Origin: Agrobacterium larrymoorei
Lineage (GTDB): Bacteria; Pseudomonadota; Alphaproteobacteria; Rhizobiales; Rhizobiaceae
Direction: 5' to 3'
NCBI RefSeq assembly: GCF_005145045.1
Contig: NZ_CP039693.1
Span: 124,001-188,000 of the forward strand
Length of the DNA: 64,000 nucleotides
How positions within the stretch are numbered: the first letter of the stretch is position 1; each line of letters starts with the position of its first letter. Positions 28,390 through 37,242 of this stretch are shown here, piece after piece. The translations under genes were made by a program, and so were the position numbers. The notes under the pieces were generated by a model. That model was not told where the DNA came from. It worked only from the letters and a program-made list of their open reading frames with translations, and ran no database searches.

Positions 28390-29175
28390 ATGCGTTTTGC
28401 CATCAACCACATCACGGTTCCGAAACTACCCCTTGAGGATTTCTTTTCCACCGCCCGTCGTCTTGGCCTGACAGAGGTGGAAATTCGAAACGATCTTCCC
28501 GATATCGTCAACAGGATCGACCCCGCAGAGGTCAAATCAGCGGCGAAAAAAGCCGGGGTCGAGATCGTTTCCATCAATGCTTTGTACCCCTTTAATGTCT
28601 GGTCGGGTGATCTGCCGGGCAAAGCCGTAGCCCTCGCCGATTACGCAGCGGCAAGCGGGGCCAAAGCACTTGTCATGTGCCCCTTAAATGATGGTACCAA
28701 CGTGTCATTCGATGACCTCGTTGCAGCGCTGAAAGCCATGAAGCCGGTCCTTCAGGGGCGCGGTCTGATTGGCCTCGTCGAGCCACTCGGTTTCCCGATT
28801 TCCTCGCTTCAAACAAAGAAGGAGGCGTTGCGTGCCATTGATGCTGCCGAAGGCGGCGACGTCTACAAGCTAATGCACGATACGTTTCATCATCATCTTT
28901 CGGGTGAAACCGAGTTTTTCCCCGACCATACTGGTCTCGTTCATATCTCGGGTGTCGTGGACCCGGATGTCGATGTCAACGATATGCTCGATGCGCATCG
29001 GGTACTGGTTGATCCAAATGACCGATTGGAAAACATCGCTCAGATCAAGGCGCTGATGGCGGCCGGATACGAAGGCCCTTTCAGCTTCGAGCCGTTTGCC
29101 GATGACGTCCATGAACTTTCCGATCCCGAAGCGTCGGTTCGCGAGAGCATGGATTACGTTTCATCTAGGCTTTGA
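28390..29175 (+). CDS. TIM-barrel sugar isomerase (hydroxypyruvate isomerase/IolI-like)
   Basis: The 261-residue protein has the xylose-isomerase-like barrel: MRFAINHITVPKLPLEDFF, LGLTEVEIRNDLPDIV, KAGVEIVSINALYPFNVW, GLIGLVEPLGF (metal Glu), KLMHDTFHHHL (Asp/His) and GPFSFEPFAD (last Glu). The length fits IolI/hydroxypyruvate-isomerase-type enzymes. In an inositol operon the probable role is isomerisation of 2-keto-myo-inositol to another inosose or of a ring-opened product. It begins eight bases after iolG, and a strong hairpin separates it from iolC. Confidence 0.87.
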   Translation: MRFAINHITVPKLPLEDFFSTARRLGLTEVEIRNDLPDIVNRIDPAEVKSAAKKAGVEIVSINALYPFNVWSGDLPGKAVALADYAAASGAKALVMCPLNDGTNVSFDDLVAALKAMKPVLQGRGLIGLVEPLGFPISSLQTKKEALRAIDAAEGGDVYKLMHDTFHHHLSGETEFFPDHTGLVHISGVVDPDVDVNDMLDAHRVLVDPNDRLENIAQIKALMAAGYEGPFSFEPFADDVHELSDPEASVRESMDYVSSRL

Positions 29176-29187
29176 TCCAACAGCAAA

Positions 29188-29216
29188 CCGTGCCTGCGTG
29201 AGACGTGCAGGCACGG
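29188..29216 (+). terminator. Intercistronic hairpin before iolC
   Basis: CCGTGCCTGC (29188-29197) and GCAGGCACGG (29207-29216) form a perfect ten-pair GC-rich stem with a nine-base loop, followed by AAAACA. No T tract follows on the plus strand. It may end the upstream transcript partly or protect it, leaving iolCDEB to a promoter of its own or to read-through. Confidence 0.6.
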
Positions 29217-29253
29217 AAAACACTCACGAACTGCCGCGATGCCGGAGAATGCT

Positions 29254-31191
29254 ATGAATAAGTCACTGGATGTCATTACGATCGGACGATCCTCCGTTGA
29301 CCTTTACGGGGCTCAAATCGGAGGCCGTTTGGAGGATATGGGATCTTTCAAGAAATACATCGGCGGTTCTCCGACCAATATGGCTGCAGGCACCGCCCGC
29401 CTCGGTCTGCGTTCTGCTCTCATTACGCGCGTCGGTGACGAGCATATGGGCCGTTTCATTCGCGAAGAACTCGCGCGCGAAGGCGTCGATGTCACGGGTG
29501 TGAAGACTGACCCTGAGCGACTTACAGCGCTGGTTTTGCTCGGTATTCGTGACGAAGAGAAGTTCCCGCTTATTTTCTACCGTGAAAATTGTGCTGACAT
29601 GGCGCTTTGCGAAGACGATATTGACGAGGCGCTGATAGCCCGTTCACTGTCGGTGGTGGCAACGGGCACACATCTGAGCCATCCCCGCACCGAGAAGGCC
29701 GTGCTCAGGGCACTTGAGTTGGCGCGCAAGCATTGCGCACGGACCGCGCTCGATATCGACTACCGACCGAACCTCTGGGGTCTGGCGGGCCATGGCGATG
29801 GTGAGAGCCGTTTTGTGGAAAGCGGCTCAGTCACGGCCAAACTACAGGCGACGCTTCACCTGTTTGACCTCATTGTCGGCACCGAAGAGGAGTTTCATAT
29901 TGCAGGCGGCTCGACCGACACGATCAAGGCTCTGCGCGCCGTGCGCGATGTGTCGAAAGCAACCCTTGTCTGCAAACGCGGGGCCGATGGAGCCGTCGCG
30001 TTTAAGGGCGCTATTCCCGATACGCTCGACGAAGGTGAAAGCGGTCCGGGTTATCCAATCGAAGTTTTCAACGTGCTGGGCGCGGGCGACGGTTTCATGT
30101 CCGGCCTTATCAAGGGCTGGCTGGAAAACGCACCATGGCCACGCGCGCTCGAATACGCCAATGCCTGCGGTGCATTCGCGGTCAGCCGCCACGGATGCAC
30201 ACCAGCCTATCCCTCGCTCCAAGAACTCGATTTCTTCCTCAAACGGGGCGTCAAGCAAAAGGCGCTGCGTCACGATGCCGAACTAGAGCAAATCCACTGG
30301 GCGACCAACCGTCACAATGACTGGTCAACGATGCAGGTTTTCGCGTTCGATCATCGGGTCCAACTGGAAGCTATGGCTGGTGCCACGCCGCAGAAGATCG
30401 GCCGTTTTAAGGAACTGTGCCTTCAGGCTGCGCTCAAGGTGCAAAACGGACAGCCCGGCTACGGCATTTTATGCGACAACCGCCTGGGCCGCCGCGCGCT
30501 GCAGGCATCATCTGGCACAGGCCTATGGATCGGGCGGCCCGTTGAATGGCCAGCATCGCGTCCTTTGACACTTGAGCCAGAAATCGGCCCTGACTTCGGT
30601 GGACTAGACGAATGGCCGTTGGAAAATGTCGTGAAGGTTCTGTGCTTCTGCCATCCTGACGATACGTCTGATATCCTCGATTCCCATGAGGAAACGATCA
30701 AGAGGCTTTTTGCCGCAGCAAGGCGCAACCGCCTTGAGTTTCTGCTAGAAATCATTCCGTCAAAGGTTGGCGCTGTCGATGACGACACCAACGCCACGCT
30801 GATCCGCTGGTTCTATGACATTGGCATCTATCCGGACTGGTGGAAGCTGGAACCGATGGCAAGCAGAGCGGCATGGGAAAAGGCGTGCAACGCAATCGCC
30901 GACAATGATCCGAATACGCGGGGCATTGTCGTTCTCGGGCTCGAAGCGCCAGAAGCCGATCTCGCCGCGAGTTTCAGAGTTGCGGCCGAGTTTCCGCTGG
31001 TAAAGGGTTTTGCAGTAGGACGCACCATTTTCGCTCAGGCCGCCCGTGACTGGCTGGCCGGGACGATTTCTGACGAACAAGCAATCGAGGACATGCAGGG
31101 TCGCTACCGGCGGCTGTGCACCATCTGGCAAGAAGCGCGCATCGCAAGCCAAGACAATGACGCGGCGTTACCGTCGCAGGGAAGGGTATGA
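29254..31191 (+). CDS. iolC: Bifunctional 5-dehydro-2-deoxygluconokinase / 5-dehydro-2-deoxyphosphogluconate aldolase (IolC-DUF2090 fusion)
   Basis: The 645-residue protein starts at ATG 29254, with CCGGAGA eight bases upstream. Residues about 1-330 are a PfkB-type kinase: GRSSVDLYG, GGSPTNMAAGTARLGL, ALDIDYRPNLWG and the anion-hole/catalytic GAGDGFMSGLIKGWL. Residues about 340-640 are DUF2090, a class I aldolase-like barrel that replaces IolJ: VFAFDHRVQLEAMAG, EIIPSKVGAVDDDTNATLIRWFYDIGIYPDWWKLEP, VLGLEAPEADL, FAVGRTIFAQAARDWLAG. It would phosphorylate 2-deoxy-5-keto-D-gluconate and split the product into malonate semialdehyde and DHAP. The fused form is usual in Rhizobiaceae. Confidence 0.94.
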   Translation: MNKSLDVITIGRSSVDLYGAQIGGRLEDMGSFKKYIGGSPTNMAAGTARLGLRSALITRVGDEHMGRFIREELAREGVDVTGVKTDPERLTALVLLGIRDEEKFPLIFYRENCADMALCEDDIDEALIARSLSVVATGTHLSHPRTEKAVLRALELARKHCARTALDIDYRPNLWGLAGHGDGESRFVESGSVTAKLQATLHLFDLIVGTEEEFHIAGGSTDTIKALRAVRDVSKATLVCKRGADGAVAFKGAIPDTLDEGESGPGYPIEVFNVLGAGDGFMSGLIKGWLENAPWPRALEYANACGAFAVSRHGCTPAYPSLQELDFFLKRGVKQKALRHDAELEQIHWATNRHNDWSTMQVFAFDHRVQLEAMAGATPQKIGRFKELCLQAALKVQNGQPGYGILCDNRLGRRALQASSGTGLWIGRPVEWPASRPLTLEPEIGPDFGGLDEWPLENVVKVLCFCHPDDTSDILDSHEETIKRLFAAARRNRLEFLLEIIPSKVGAVDDDTNATLIRWFYDIGIYPDWWKLEPMASRAAWEKACNAIADNDPNTRGIVVLGLEAPEADLAASFRVAAEFPLVKGFAVGRTIFAQAARDWLAGTISDEQAIEDMQGRYRRLCTIWQEARIASQDNDAALPSQGRV

Positions 31192-31192
31192 T

Positions 31193-33028
31193 ATGACGGA
31201 GACCATTCGCCTCACCGCAGCGCAAGCCATGTTCCGCTGGCTTTCCGTGCAGATGACCGAAGATGGGGAGCGTTTCCTTGAGGGTGTATGGGCCATTTTC
31301 GGTCATGGCAATGTTGCCGGCGTCGGAGAAGCGCTTCACGGGATTGGTGATGCGTTGCCAACCTGGCGTGGACAGAACGAGCAGACAATGGCGCATGCAG
31401 CAATCGCCTATGCGAAGACCAAACGCCGCCAAAAAGCGATGGCTGTCACGTCGTCCATCGGACCTGGCTCAACCAACCTGTTGACCGCTGCGGCCTTGGC
31501 CCATGTCAATCGCCTGCCTGTTCTCTTCATTCCCGGAGATGTCTTCGCCAATCGCCGGCCGGACCCGGTTCTTCAGCAGATCGAGGATTTCGACGACGGC
31601 ACAATGAGCGTGACGGACTGCTTCAAGCCCGTCAGCCGCTATTTCGATCGCTTAACGCGTGCCGAACATCTTCTGACCGCGCTGCCTCGGGCAATGCAGG
31701 TGATGACGGATCCGGCCAATTGCGGCCCTGTGACGCTTGCATTTTGCCAAGACGTACAGGCCGAAGCCTACGATTATCCGCAATCGTTCTTCGAGCCGAA
31801 AGTATGGCGTATTCGCCGACCGGAGCCTGACCCGCGCGAAGTGGATGATGTCGTCGCGGCAATCAAGGTCTCCAACAACCCTGTGATTGTTGCAGGCGGC
31901 GGTGTGATTTACTCCAGCGCTGAGAACGATCTGCTCGAATTTGCGAAAAATCACAATATTCCCGTTGTGGAAACGCAGGCTGGCAAGGGAGCAATCGACT
32001 GGCAGGAAAAGCTGAACTTCGGCTCACCCGGTGTCACCGGTACCGATTGCGGCAACCAGATTGCGGCAAAGGCGGATCTCATCCTCGGTATCGGCACCCG
32101 TTTTCAGGACTTCACCACCGGCAGCTGGGCAATCTTCGGCAATCCTACGCGCAAACTCGTTTCGGTCAATCTCACCGGCTATGACGCAGCCAAGCATGGC
32201 GCCGTTCCACTGGTTTGCGACGCAAAGATTGCATTGTCACGAATTTCAAACGCGCTTGGTTCTCACCGCTTTGCCGACCCCGATTTCGCGGCGCGGGACG
32301 CGTGGTTCAAGGCGTCCGATGCTGTAACCGCTGCCCCGGTTACGCCCGCACCCAATTTTCTGCCGTCCGACGCTCAGGTTATCGGCGCCGTGCAAAGAGT
32401 TGCTGGACCGCAGACGGTCGCCATGTGCGCGGCCGGAACCATGCCGGGTGCATTGCAAGTTCTATGGCGCTCCGCCGCTAGCGGATATCACATGGAGTAT
32501 GGCTACTCTTGCATGGGTTACGAAGTCGCAGGTGCGTTTGGCATTAAGCTTGCCGCACCCGAAAAAGAGGTGGTTTGCTTCGTTGGGGATGGCTCCTACA
32601 TGATGGCGAACTCGGAAATCGCCACAGCCGTGATGATGCACGTTCCTTTCACGATCGTCCTCACGGATAACCGTGGTTACGGCTGCATCAACCGTCTCCA
32701 GCAAGAATGCGGCGGTGCCGAGTTCAACAACATGTACAAAGACAGCAACATCGAAACGCAGCCAGACATCGATTTTGTGGCACATGCGGCTTCCATGGGC
32801 GCCTATGCGGTCAAGGCCAGCAATATCGAGCAGTTGGAAGCCGAGATCGTTCTGGCAAGAGACCGCTCCATTCCATCGGTGATCGTCATAGATACGGAGG
32901 CGGAAACAGGGGCCGGTATCGGTGGTGCCTGGTGGGATGTTGCCGTGCCTGAAGTCGGTAATACCGAAAAGCTTAAACTGGCCCGCAAGCACTACGAGGC
33001 GAATGCAGCTCGACAGCGCATCAACTGA
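31193..33028 (+). CDS. iolD: 3D-(3,5/4)-trihydroxycyclohexane-1,2-dione hydrolase, TPP-dependent
   Basis: The 611-residue protein starts at ATG 31193, one base after the iolC stop. It is a thiamine-diphosphate enzyme of the acetolactate synthase superfamily: N-terminal FLEGVWAIFGHGNVAGVGEAL (with the region that activates TPP), a central domain NNPVIVAGGGVIYS, and the C-terminal TPP/metal motif VCFVGDGSYMMANSEIATAVM...LTDNRGYGCINRLQ. It opens the inositol ring by hydrolysing the cyclic dione to 5-deoxy-D-glucuronate. Length and the IFGHGN motif are diagnostic for IolD. Confidence 0.96.
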   Translation: MTETIRLTAAQAMFRWLSVQMTEDGERFLEGVWAIFGHGNVAGVGEALHGIGDALPTWRGQNEQTMAHAAIAYAKTKRRQKAMAVTSSIGPGSTNLLTAAALAHVNRLPVLFIPGDVFANRRPDPVLQQIEDFDDGTMSVTDCFKPVSRYFDRLTRAEHLLTALPRAMQVMTDPANCGPVTLAFCQDVQAEAYDYPQSFFEPKVWRIRRPEPDPREVDDVVAAIKVSNNPVIVAGGGVIYSSAENDLLEFAKNHNIPVVETQAGKGAIDWQEKLNFGSPGVTGTDCGNQIAAKADLILGIGTRFQDFTTGSWAIFGNPTRKLVSVNLTGYDAAKHGAVPLVCDAKIALSRISNALGSHRFADPDFAARDAWFKASDAVTAAPVTPAPNFLPSDAQVIGAVQRVAGPQTVAMCAAGTMPGALQVLWRSAASGYHMEYGYSCMGYEVAGAFGIKLAAPEKEVVCFVGDGSYMMANSEIATAVMMHVPFTIVLTDNRGYGCINRLQQECGGAEFNNMYKDSNIETQPDIDFVAHAASMGAYAVKASNIEQLEAEIVLARDRSIPSVIVIDTEAETGAGIGGAWWDVAVPEVGNTEKLKLARKHYEANAARQRIN

Positions 33029-33057
33029 TACCCTTCGACTGCCCGAAAGGATAGACC

Positions 33058-33975
33058 ATGATACTCTACGGAACAAACCCCATTGCCTGGTCGAATGATG
33101 ACGATCAAACTATTGGCGCGCATCTATCACTCGAGGATTGCTTGTCGGATTGCCGCAAGATCGGCTTCGATGGCATTGAGAAGGGTCACAAGATGCCAAG
33201 CGAAGGCACGGCGTTGAAAGCCAAGCTTGGCGAGTTCGGCCTGCGTTTTGTCGGCGGTTGGCATTCCACCAATCTTCTTGTGAATGATATTGAGACCGAG
33301 AAGGCCGCGTTGCAGACGTTTATCGACATGACAAAGGCCGCGGGCGGCGACCATATTAATGCCTGCGAATGCTCCAACACCGTCCACGGAAGCGAAGGAA
33401 CGCCTGTCAACGATCGGCCGATCATGACCGAGGAGCAGTGGACGCGCTTTTCGGAAGGCTACGAGGTGCTCTCGAAGTTCGCTTCCGATCAGGGCGTCAA
33501 AATGGGCTACCACCATCACATGGGAACGATCATCGAAAGTGCTGATGATATCGACCGTTTCATGCGCATGGCCGGGCCTTACACCCGCCTTCTACTTGAC
33601 ACAGGCCATTGCACGTTTGGCGGCGCAGATCCTGAAAGTGTCGCCGCGAAATACATGGACCGCGTGACGCATATCCACGCCAAGAATATTCGGCCAGAAA
33701 TCATGAAACGTGTTCGCGTGGAGAATTTGTCGTTCCTCGACGGCGTTCGTCTGGGCGTATTCACCGTCCCTGGCGACCCGGAAGGCTGCGTGGATTTTGC
33801 GCCGGTACTCAAGATTGCCGCCAAGAACCGCTATTCCGGTTGGCTGGTGATCGAGGCCGAGCAGGACAGTGAAGTGCGCGAACCGTTCCATTATCAAAAT
33901 ATGGGTCTGAAAGCGCTGAAGTCTGGCGCGCGCGATGCCGGGCTTGACACATCTACCGCCAAAACAACCGCATAG
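33058..33975 (+). CDS. iolE: Myo-inosose-2 dehydratase
   Basis: The 305-residue protein starts [20 protein letters not shown], the N-terminal signature of IolE. The TIM barrel carries [59 protein letters not shown] (metal Asp and His) and WLVIEAEQD (Glu). It dehydrates 2-keto-myo-inositol to the cyclohexane dione, the substrate of IolD. A paralogue of the same length class is encoded at 38408-39349. Confidence 0.95.
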   Translation: MILYGTNPIAWSNDDDQTIGAHLSLEDCLSDCRKIGFDGIEKGHKMPSEGTALKAKLGEFGLRFVGGWHSTNLLVNDIETEKAALQTFIDMTKAAGGDHINACECSNTVHGSEGTPVNDRPIMTEEQWTRFSEGYEVLSKFASDQGVKMGYHHHMGTIIESADDIDRFMRMAGPYTRLLLDTGHCTFGGADPESVAAKYMDRVTHIHAKNIRPEIMKRVRVENLSFLDGVRLGVFTVPGDPEGCVDFAPVLKIAAKNRYSGWLVIEAEQDSEVREPFHYQNMGLKALKSGARDAGLDTSTAKTTA

Positions 33976-33984
33976 GAAGTCGTT

Positions 33985-34794
33985 ATGAGCATTCTCAAGC
34001 GCAGTCCCTTTGGTACGCACGGCAAGGTTCACGAGATCACGCCGCAATCCGCCGGCTGGCGCTATGTCGGCTTCAGCCTTTATCGCTTGCGTGAGGGCGA
34101 GGCCATTAGCGAAATGACGGGGAACTCGGAAGTCATCATCGTCATGGTAGAAGGAAAAGCCCTCTTCAATGCCGCTGGCAAGGACTGGGGCGAACTAGGC
34201 GAGCGAATGAATGTCTTCGAGAAAACCCCTCCGCATTGCCTTTATGTTCCTAATGGTGAGCAGTGGGAAGCTTCCGCGACGACTGATTGCACCATCGGCG
34301 TCTGCCTCGCTCCAGGTATCAGCGGGCACGAGGCAAGACGTATCGGCCCGGACGGCATCACGCTGACGCCGCGTGGTGTCGGCGCCAATCAGCGGTTCAT
34401 CAATAATATCGCCATGGAAAACGAGGATTATTGCGACAGCTTGCTTGTCACGGAGGTGTTCACGCCTGCAGGCAACTGGTCTTCCTATCCAAGCCACCGT
34501 CACGACGAGGACGATTTCCCCCGGATCACCTACCTAGAGGAAACCTATTATCACCGGATCAACCCCGAGCAGGGTTTTGGCTTGCAAAGGGTCTACACTG
34601 ACGACGGCTCACTCGATGAGACGATTGCAGTTAAGAGCCATGATGTGGTGCTGGTTCCGCGTGGTCACCATCCGTGCGGCGCACCGCATGGGTTCGAACT
34701 TTATTACCTCAACGTCATGGCGGGTCCCCTGCGCAAATGGCGTTTCGTGGCCGATCCAGCCGTACAGTGGATCATGGACCGCGATGCTCACTAG
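33985..34794 (+). CDS. iolB: 5-deoxy-glucuronate isomerase
   Basis: The 269-residue protein is a bicupin of the KduI/IolB family. Features are GWRYVGFSLYRLREGE, the metal-binding YPSHRHDEDDFPRITYLEETYYHRINPEQGFGLQRVYTDD cupin, and VVLVPRGHHPCGAPHGFELYYLNVMAGPLRKWRF near the C-terminus. It isomerises 5-deoxy-D-glucuronate to 2-deoxy-5-keto-D-gluconate, the substrate of IolC. It begins nine bases after iolE. Confidence 0.96.
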   Translation: MSILKRSPFGTHGKVHEITPQSAGWRYVGFSLYRLREGEAISEMTGNSEVIIVMVEGKALFNAAGKDWGELGERMNVFEKTPPHCLYVPNGEQWEASATTDCTIGVCLAPGISGHEARRIGPDGITLTPRGVGANQRFINNIAMENEDYCDSLLVTEVFTPAGNWSSYPSHRHDEDDFPRITYLEETYYHRINPEQGFGLQRVYTDDGSLDETIAVKSHDVVLVPRGHHPCGAPHGFELYYLNVMAGPLRKWRFVADPAVQWIMDRDAH

Positions 34795-34846
34795 ATGAAA
34801 GGCCAGGATCCAAAATGGCAGTCTCGGCTGGAATGGGAGAATGTCT

Positions 34847-35236
34847 ATGCCGCTGATCAAAGTAAATCTGAGAAAAGGTCGATCAAAAGCCGAACTGAGA
34901 TCGTTGCTCAACACGATACACGAGGTAATGGTGGCTGCTTTCAACGTTCCGGAGCGGGACCGATATCAGATCGTCTACGAACATAAGTCGTCACATATGT
35001 ATGCTCTGGACACGGGTCTCGGTTTCGAGCGGACGGACAAGTTCGTTCTCGTCGAGGTCGTTTCACGACCCAGGGAGCAGAGCGAGAAGTTGGCTTTTTA
35101 TCGAAACCTTGCGGTTCGTTTGGGGTCAGACTGTTCCATCCCACCGTCTGACATCATGGTTTCGTTCGTAGAGAACACGGATGACGATTGGTCTTTCGGG
35201 GGAGGGATTGCCCAGTTTGTTACGGGTAAACTTTAA
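34847..35236 (+). CDS. Tautomerase-family protein with N-terminal proline
   Basis: The start at ATG 34847 gives MPLIKVNLRKGRS and 129 residues, placing Pro directly after Met as the catalytic residue of 4-oxalocrotonate-tautomerase-like enzymes once Met is removed; ATG 34841 would bury it. The fold is the longer Tautomerase_2 type: HEVMVAAFNVPERDRYQIVYEH, then FVLVEVVSRPREQSEKLAFYRNLAVRL, repeating the beta-alpha-beta unit. It lies 52 bases after iolB, before the RpiR gene. A keto-enol step on a diketo intermediate is possible but not shown. Confidence 0.85.
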   Translation: MPLIKVNLRKGRSKAELRSLLNTIHEVMVAAFNVPERDRYQIVYEHKSSHMYALDTGLGFERTDKFVLVEVVSRPREQSEKLAFYRNLAVRLGSDCSIPPSDIMVSFVENTDDDWSFGGGIAQFVTGKL

Positions 35237-35252
35237 AGCTCGCGTTCACATT

Positions 35253-35268
35253 CCGCTTTAGAAAGCGG
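35253..35268 (+). terminator. Hairpin after the tautomerase gene
   Basis: CCGCTTT-AG-AAAGCGG is a perfect seven-pair stem, flanked by a second pair of arms TTCAC...GTGAA (about 35245-35281). It lies between the end of the catabolic operon and the RpiR gene, and has no T run. Confidence 0.45.
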
Positions 35269-35306
35269 CGCTCAACGTGAATTGATGAACGGTGCCTGCC
35301 AATAAG

Positions 35307-36140
35307 ATGGACAAACAACAACCGAATCCTCCTGTCGATATCGACAGCCTACGTGCTCTGATTCAAGTCAAACACGCGGCATTTCCCAAACGCCTGGCCC
35401 AGGTCTCGCGCTATTTGATCGATAATACGGACGAAGTTGCACTTGGCTCAGTCGCGTCAATAGCGGAAGCTGCGCAAGTTACACCCTCGACCGTGATGCG
35501 GTTCGCGCAGTTACTAGGCTACGATGGCTTCAGTGCGCTGCAAGAGATCTTTCGACAAAGCATTCGAGAAAAACTTTCACTGCACGGTGAAGCCATAGGC
35601 CGGAAATCAATTGGCCAGGACGGCTCGTCCGCAGGCGACACCCTAGATCAAACGATTGATGCCTGCTGCAAGGCTCTGTCTGGTCTCGGTGAAATGGTTA
35701 CCGCGGCTGAGATTGACGGCGCGGTGGAAATCCTGGTGCGAGCCCGCTGTGTTTTTATTAAAGGATCACGCTCGTCTTTCCCAATGACGGTGGCACTTCA
35801 GCAAGCGCTGATACGAAAACGCATCCAGTCCACGTTATTGATGGACATCACCGGCGGCGATGATGTTCTTGCGCTTGCAACCAGTCACGATGCAGTAATC
35901 TTTATCTCGCGGTCGGTCGATGATGAGAGCGGATCAAATGCTTTAGCTCTGGCGGCAAAAGACGTCCCGATCATCGCCATCGCGGACTCTGCTCTTAATC
36001 CATACGCAGATCTCGCATCGATTAGCTTTTATCTCGGCAGGACTGGTGTTACGACGTTTCTGATGCCAACACTGGCAATCGCGCTTACTGAAGTGTTGGT
36101 AAACCGAATAGAGCATAGCCGCGGATGTTTAGCGCTTTGA
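35307..36140 (+). CDS. iolR: RpiR-family transcriptional regulator, probable repressor of the iol genes
   Basis: The ATG at 35307 gives 277 residues; a GTG at 35292 would add five. Neither has a strong ribosome site. The N-terminal HTH_6 domain (PKRLAQVSRYLIDNTDEVALGSVASIAEAAQVTPSTVMRFAQLLGYDGFSALQEIFR, about residues 20-80) is followed by a SIS domain (about 130-260, VFIKGSRSSFPMTVALQ and DAVIFISRS), which binds phosphosugars. In rhizobia the iol regulator is of this family, so control by an iol phosphate intermediate is likely. It is convergent with the next gene, 17 bases away. Confidence 0.9.
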   Translation: MDKQQPNPPVDIDSLRALIQVKHAAFPKRLAQVSRYLIDNTDEVALGSVASIAEAAQVTPSTVMRFAQLLGYDGFSALQEIFRQSIREKLSLHGEAIGRKSIGQDGSSAGDTLDQTIDACCKALSGLGEMVTAAEIDGAVEILVRARCVFIKGSRSSFPMTVALQQALIRKRIQSTLLMDITGGDDVLALATSHDAVIFISRSVDDESGSNALALAAKDVPIIAIADSALNPYADLASISFYLGRTGVTTFLMPTLAIALTEVLVNRIEHSRGCLAL

Positions 36141-36157
36141 TAAACGAGTGGCCATTC

Positions 36158-37204
36158 TCATTCGACCAACCCTGCTTTCGCAAATGAGATATTGATCGCA
36201 GTGCGGATGGAATCGAGCGTTTCCATCGTGGCAAGCGTCTCCTCTAGCGGTCGGTATATGCTTTCCAGTCGCCCTTCGGAAATTGCCCAAGCAACTTCGG
36301 CCGCTTCGTAGAATAGGCCCTCGAAATGCGCGCCTCTCGGTTCGTCGTAACGAAGCCGGACCAACCCGTCCAGCGACCAGACCTCGAATGGGCCGGGCAG
36401 GTGGAATTCCGTTTCGAAACGGATCGACCCCTTAGTTCCTACGATGGAAGCATTTGTGGAGGTGAAGCCGTAGAGCGTTGTGGACATCGTGCCCAGCGCT
36501 CCCCTGGCGTTGGCAAGAACCGCCGACAACTGACCATTGATCCCGGCAGGATCGGCCTCCCCGAGGCCTACAACTTTGTTCGGCACGCCAAGTAGTTTTG
36601 CCAGCAGCGAAACCGGGTACGTACCCAAATCGAGCAATGGGCCACCGGCAAGGCTCGCGTCGAAAATCCGGTGGTCGCGGGGGAGATACTCGCCATATTC
36701 GGTATAGACGGACCGTATTTCGCCAACTACGCCTGCATCCAGCACCTGCTGGAACACATCGAATTTCGGCAGAAAATAGGTCCACAGCGCTTCCGCGAGG
36801 AAAACGCCCTTGCGGCGGGCCGCCGTCACCATGGTCCGCGCCTGCGCGAGGTTGAGTGCCATCGGCTTTTCGACAAGCACATGTTTGCCCGCCTCGATGG
36901 CGAGCAATGCGTGATCGCAATGCATGTTGTGCGGCGATGCGACATAGATGATGTCAACGTCGTCTGCGGTTACAAGCGCTTCGTAGCTGGCGTAGACGCC
37001 CGAAATATTCCAACGTGCAGCAAAGACCTCCGCCGTCGTCCGAGATCTTGACCCAACGGCGGCAATGTTCTGCCGAGTATGCGCCTTGACGGATTCCACG
37101 AACTTATCAGCAATCCAGCCTGAACCCAGTATGCCCCACCGCAGAGGTGGCGCTTCCATGACGGGGCGGATGCGGGCGGGGGGTAGGGCTTGGGGAACAG
37201 ACAT
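36158..37204 (-). CDS. Gfo/Idh/MocA-family oxidoreductase
   Basis: The 348-residue protein has the Rossmann loop WGILGSGWIADKFVESVKAHT after a 20-residue leader, VLVEKPMALN (catalytic Lys) and the C-terminal GPLLDLGTYPVSLLAKLLG. This pattern is closest to the dihydrodiol-dehydrogenase-like branch of the family. An AAGGA site lies eight bases before the ATG. It is the last gene of a four-gene minus-strand operon with an IolE-like and two further dehydrogenase genes, so it should act on an inositol or a related cyclic polyol or sugar. The substrate is unassigned. Confidence 0.88.
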   Translation of the reverse strand: MSVPQALPPARIRPVMEAPPLRWGILGSGWIADKFVESVKAHTRQNIAAVGSRSRTTAEVFAARWNISGVYASYEALVTADDVDIIYVASPHNMHCDHALLAIEAGKHVLVEKPMALNLAQARTMVTAARRKGVFLAEALWTYFLPKFDVFQQVLDAGVVGEIRSVYTEYGEYLPRDHRIFDASLAGGPLLDLGTYPVSLLAKLLGVPNKVVGLGEADPAGINGQLSAVLANARGALGTMSTTLYGFTSTNASIVGTKGSIRFETEFHLPGPFEVWSLDGLVRLRYDEPRGAHFEGLFYEAAEVAWAISEGRLESIYRPLEETLATMETLDSIRTAINISFAKAGLVE

Positions 37205-37242
37205 GTTTCCTTATCCTTTCATGATGGGCGAATATCCGTCGC

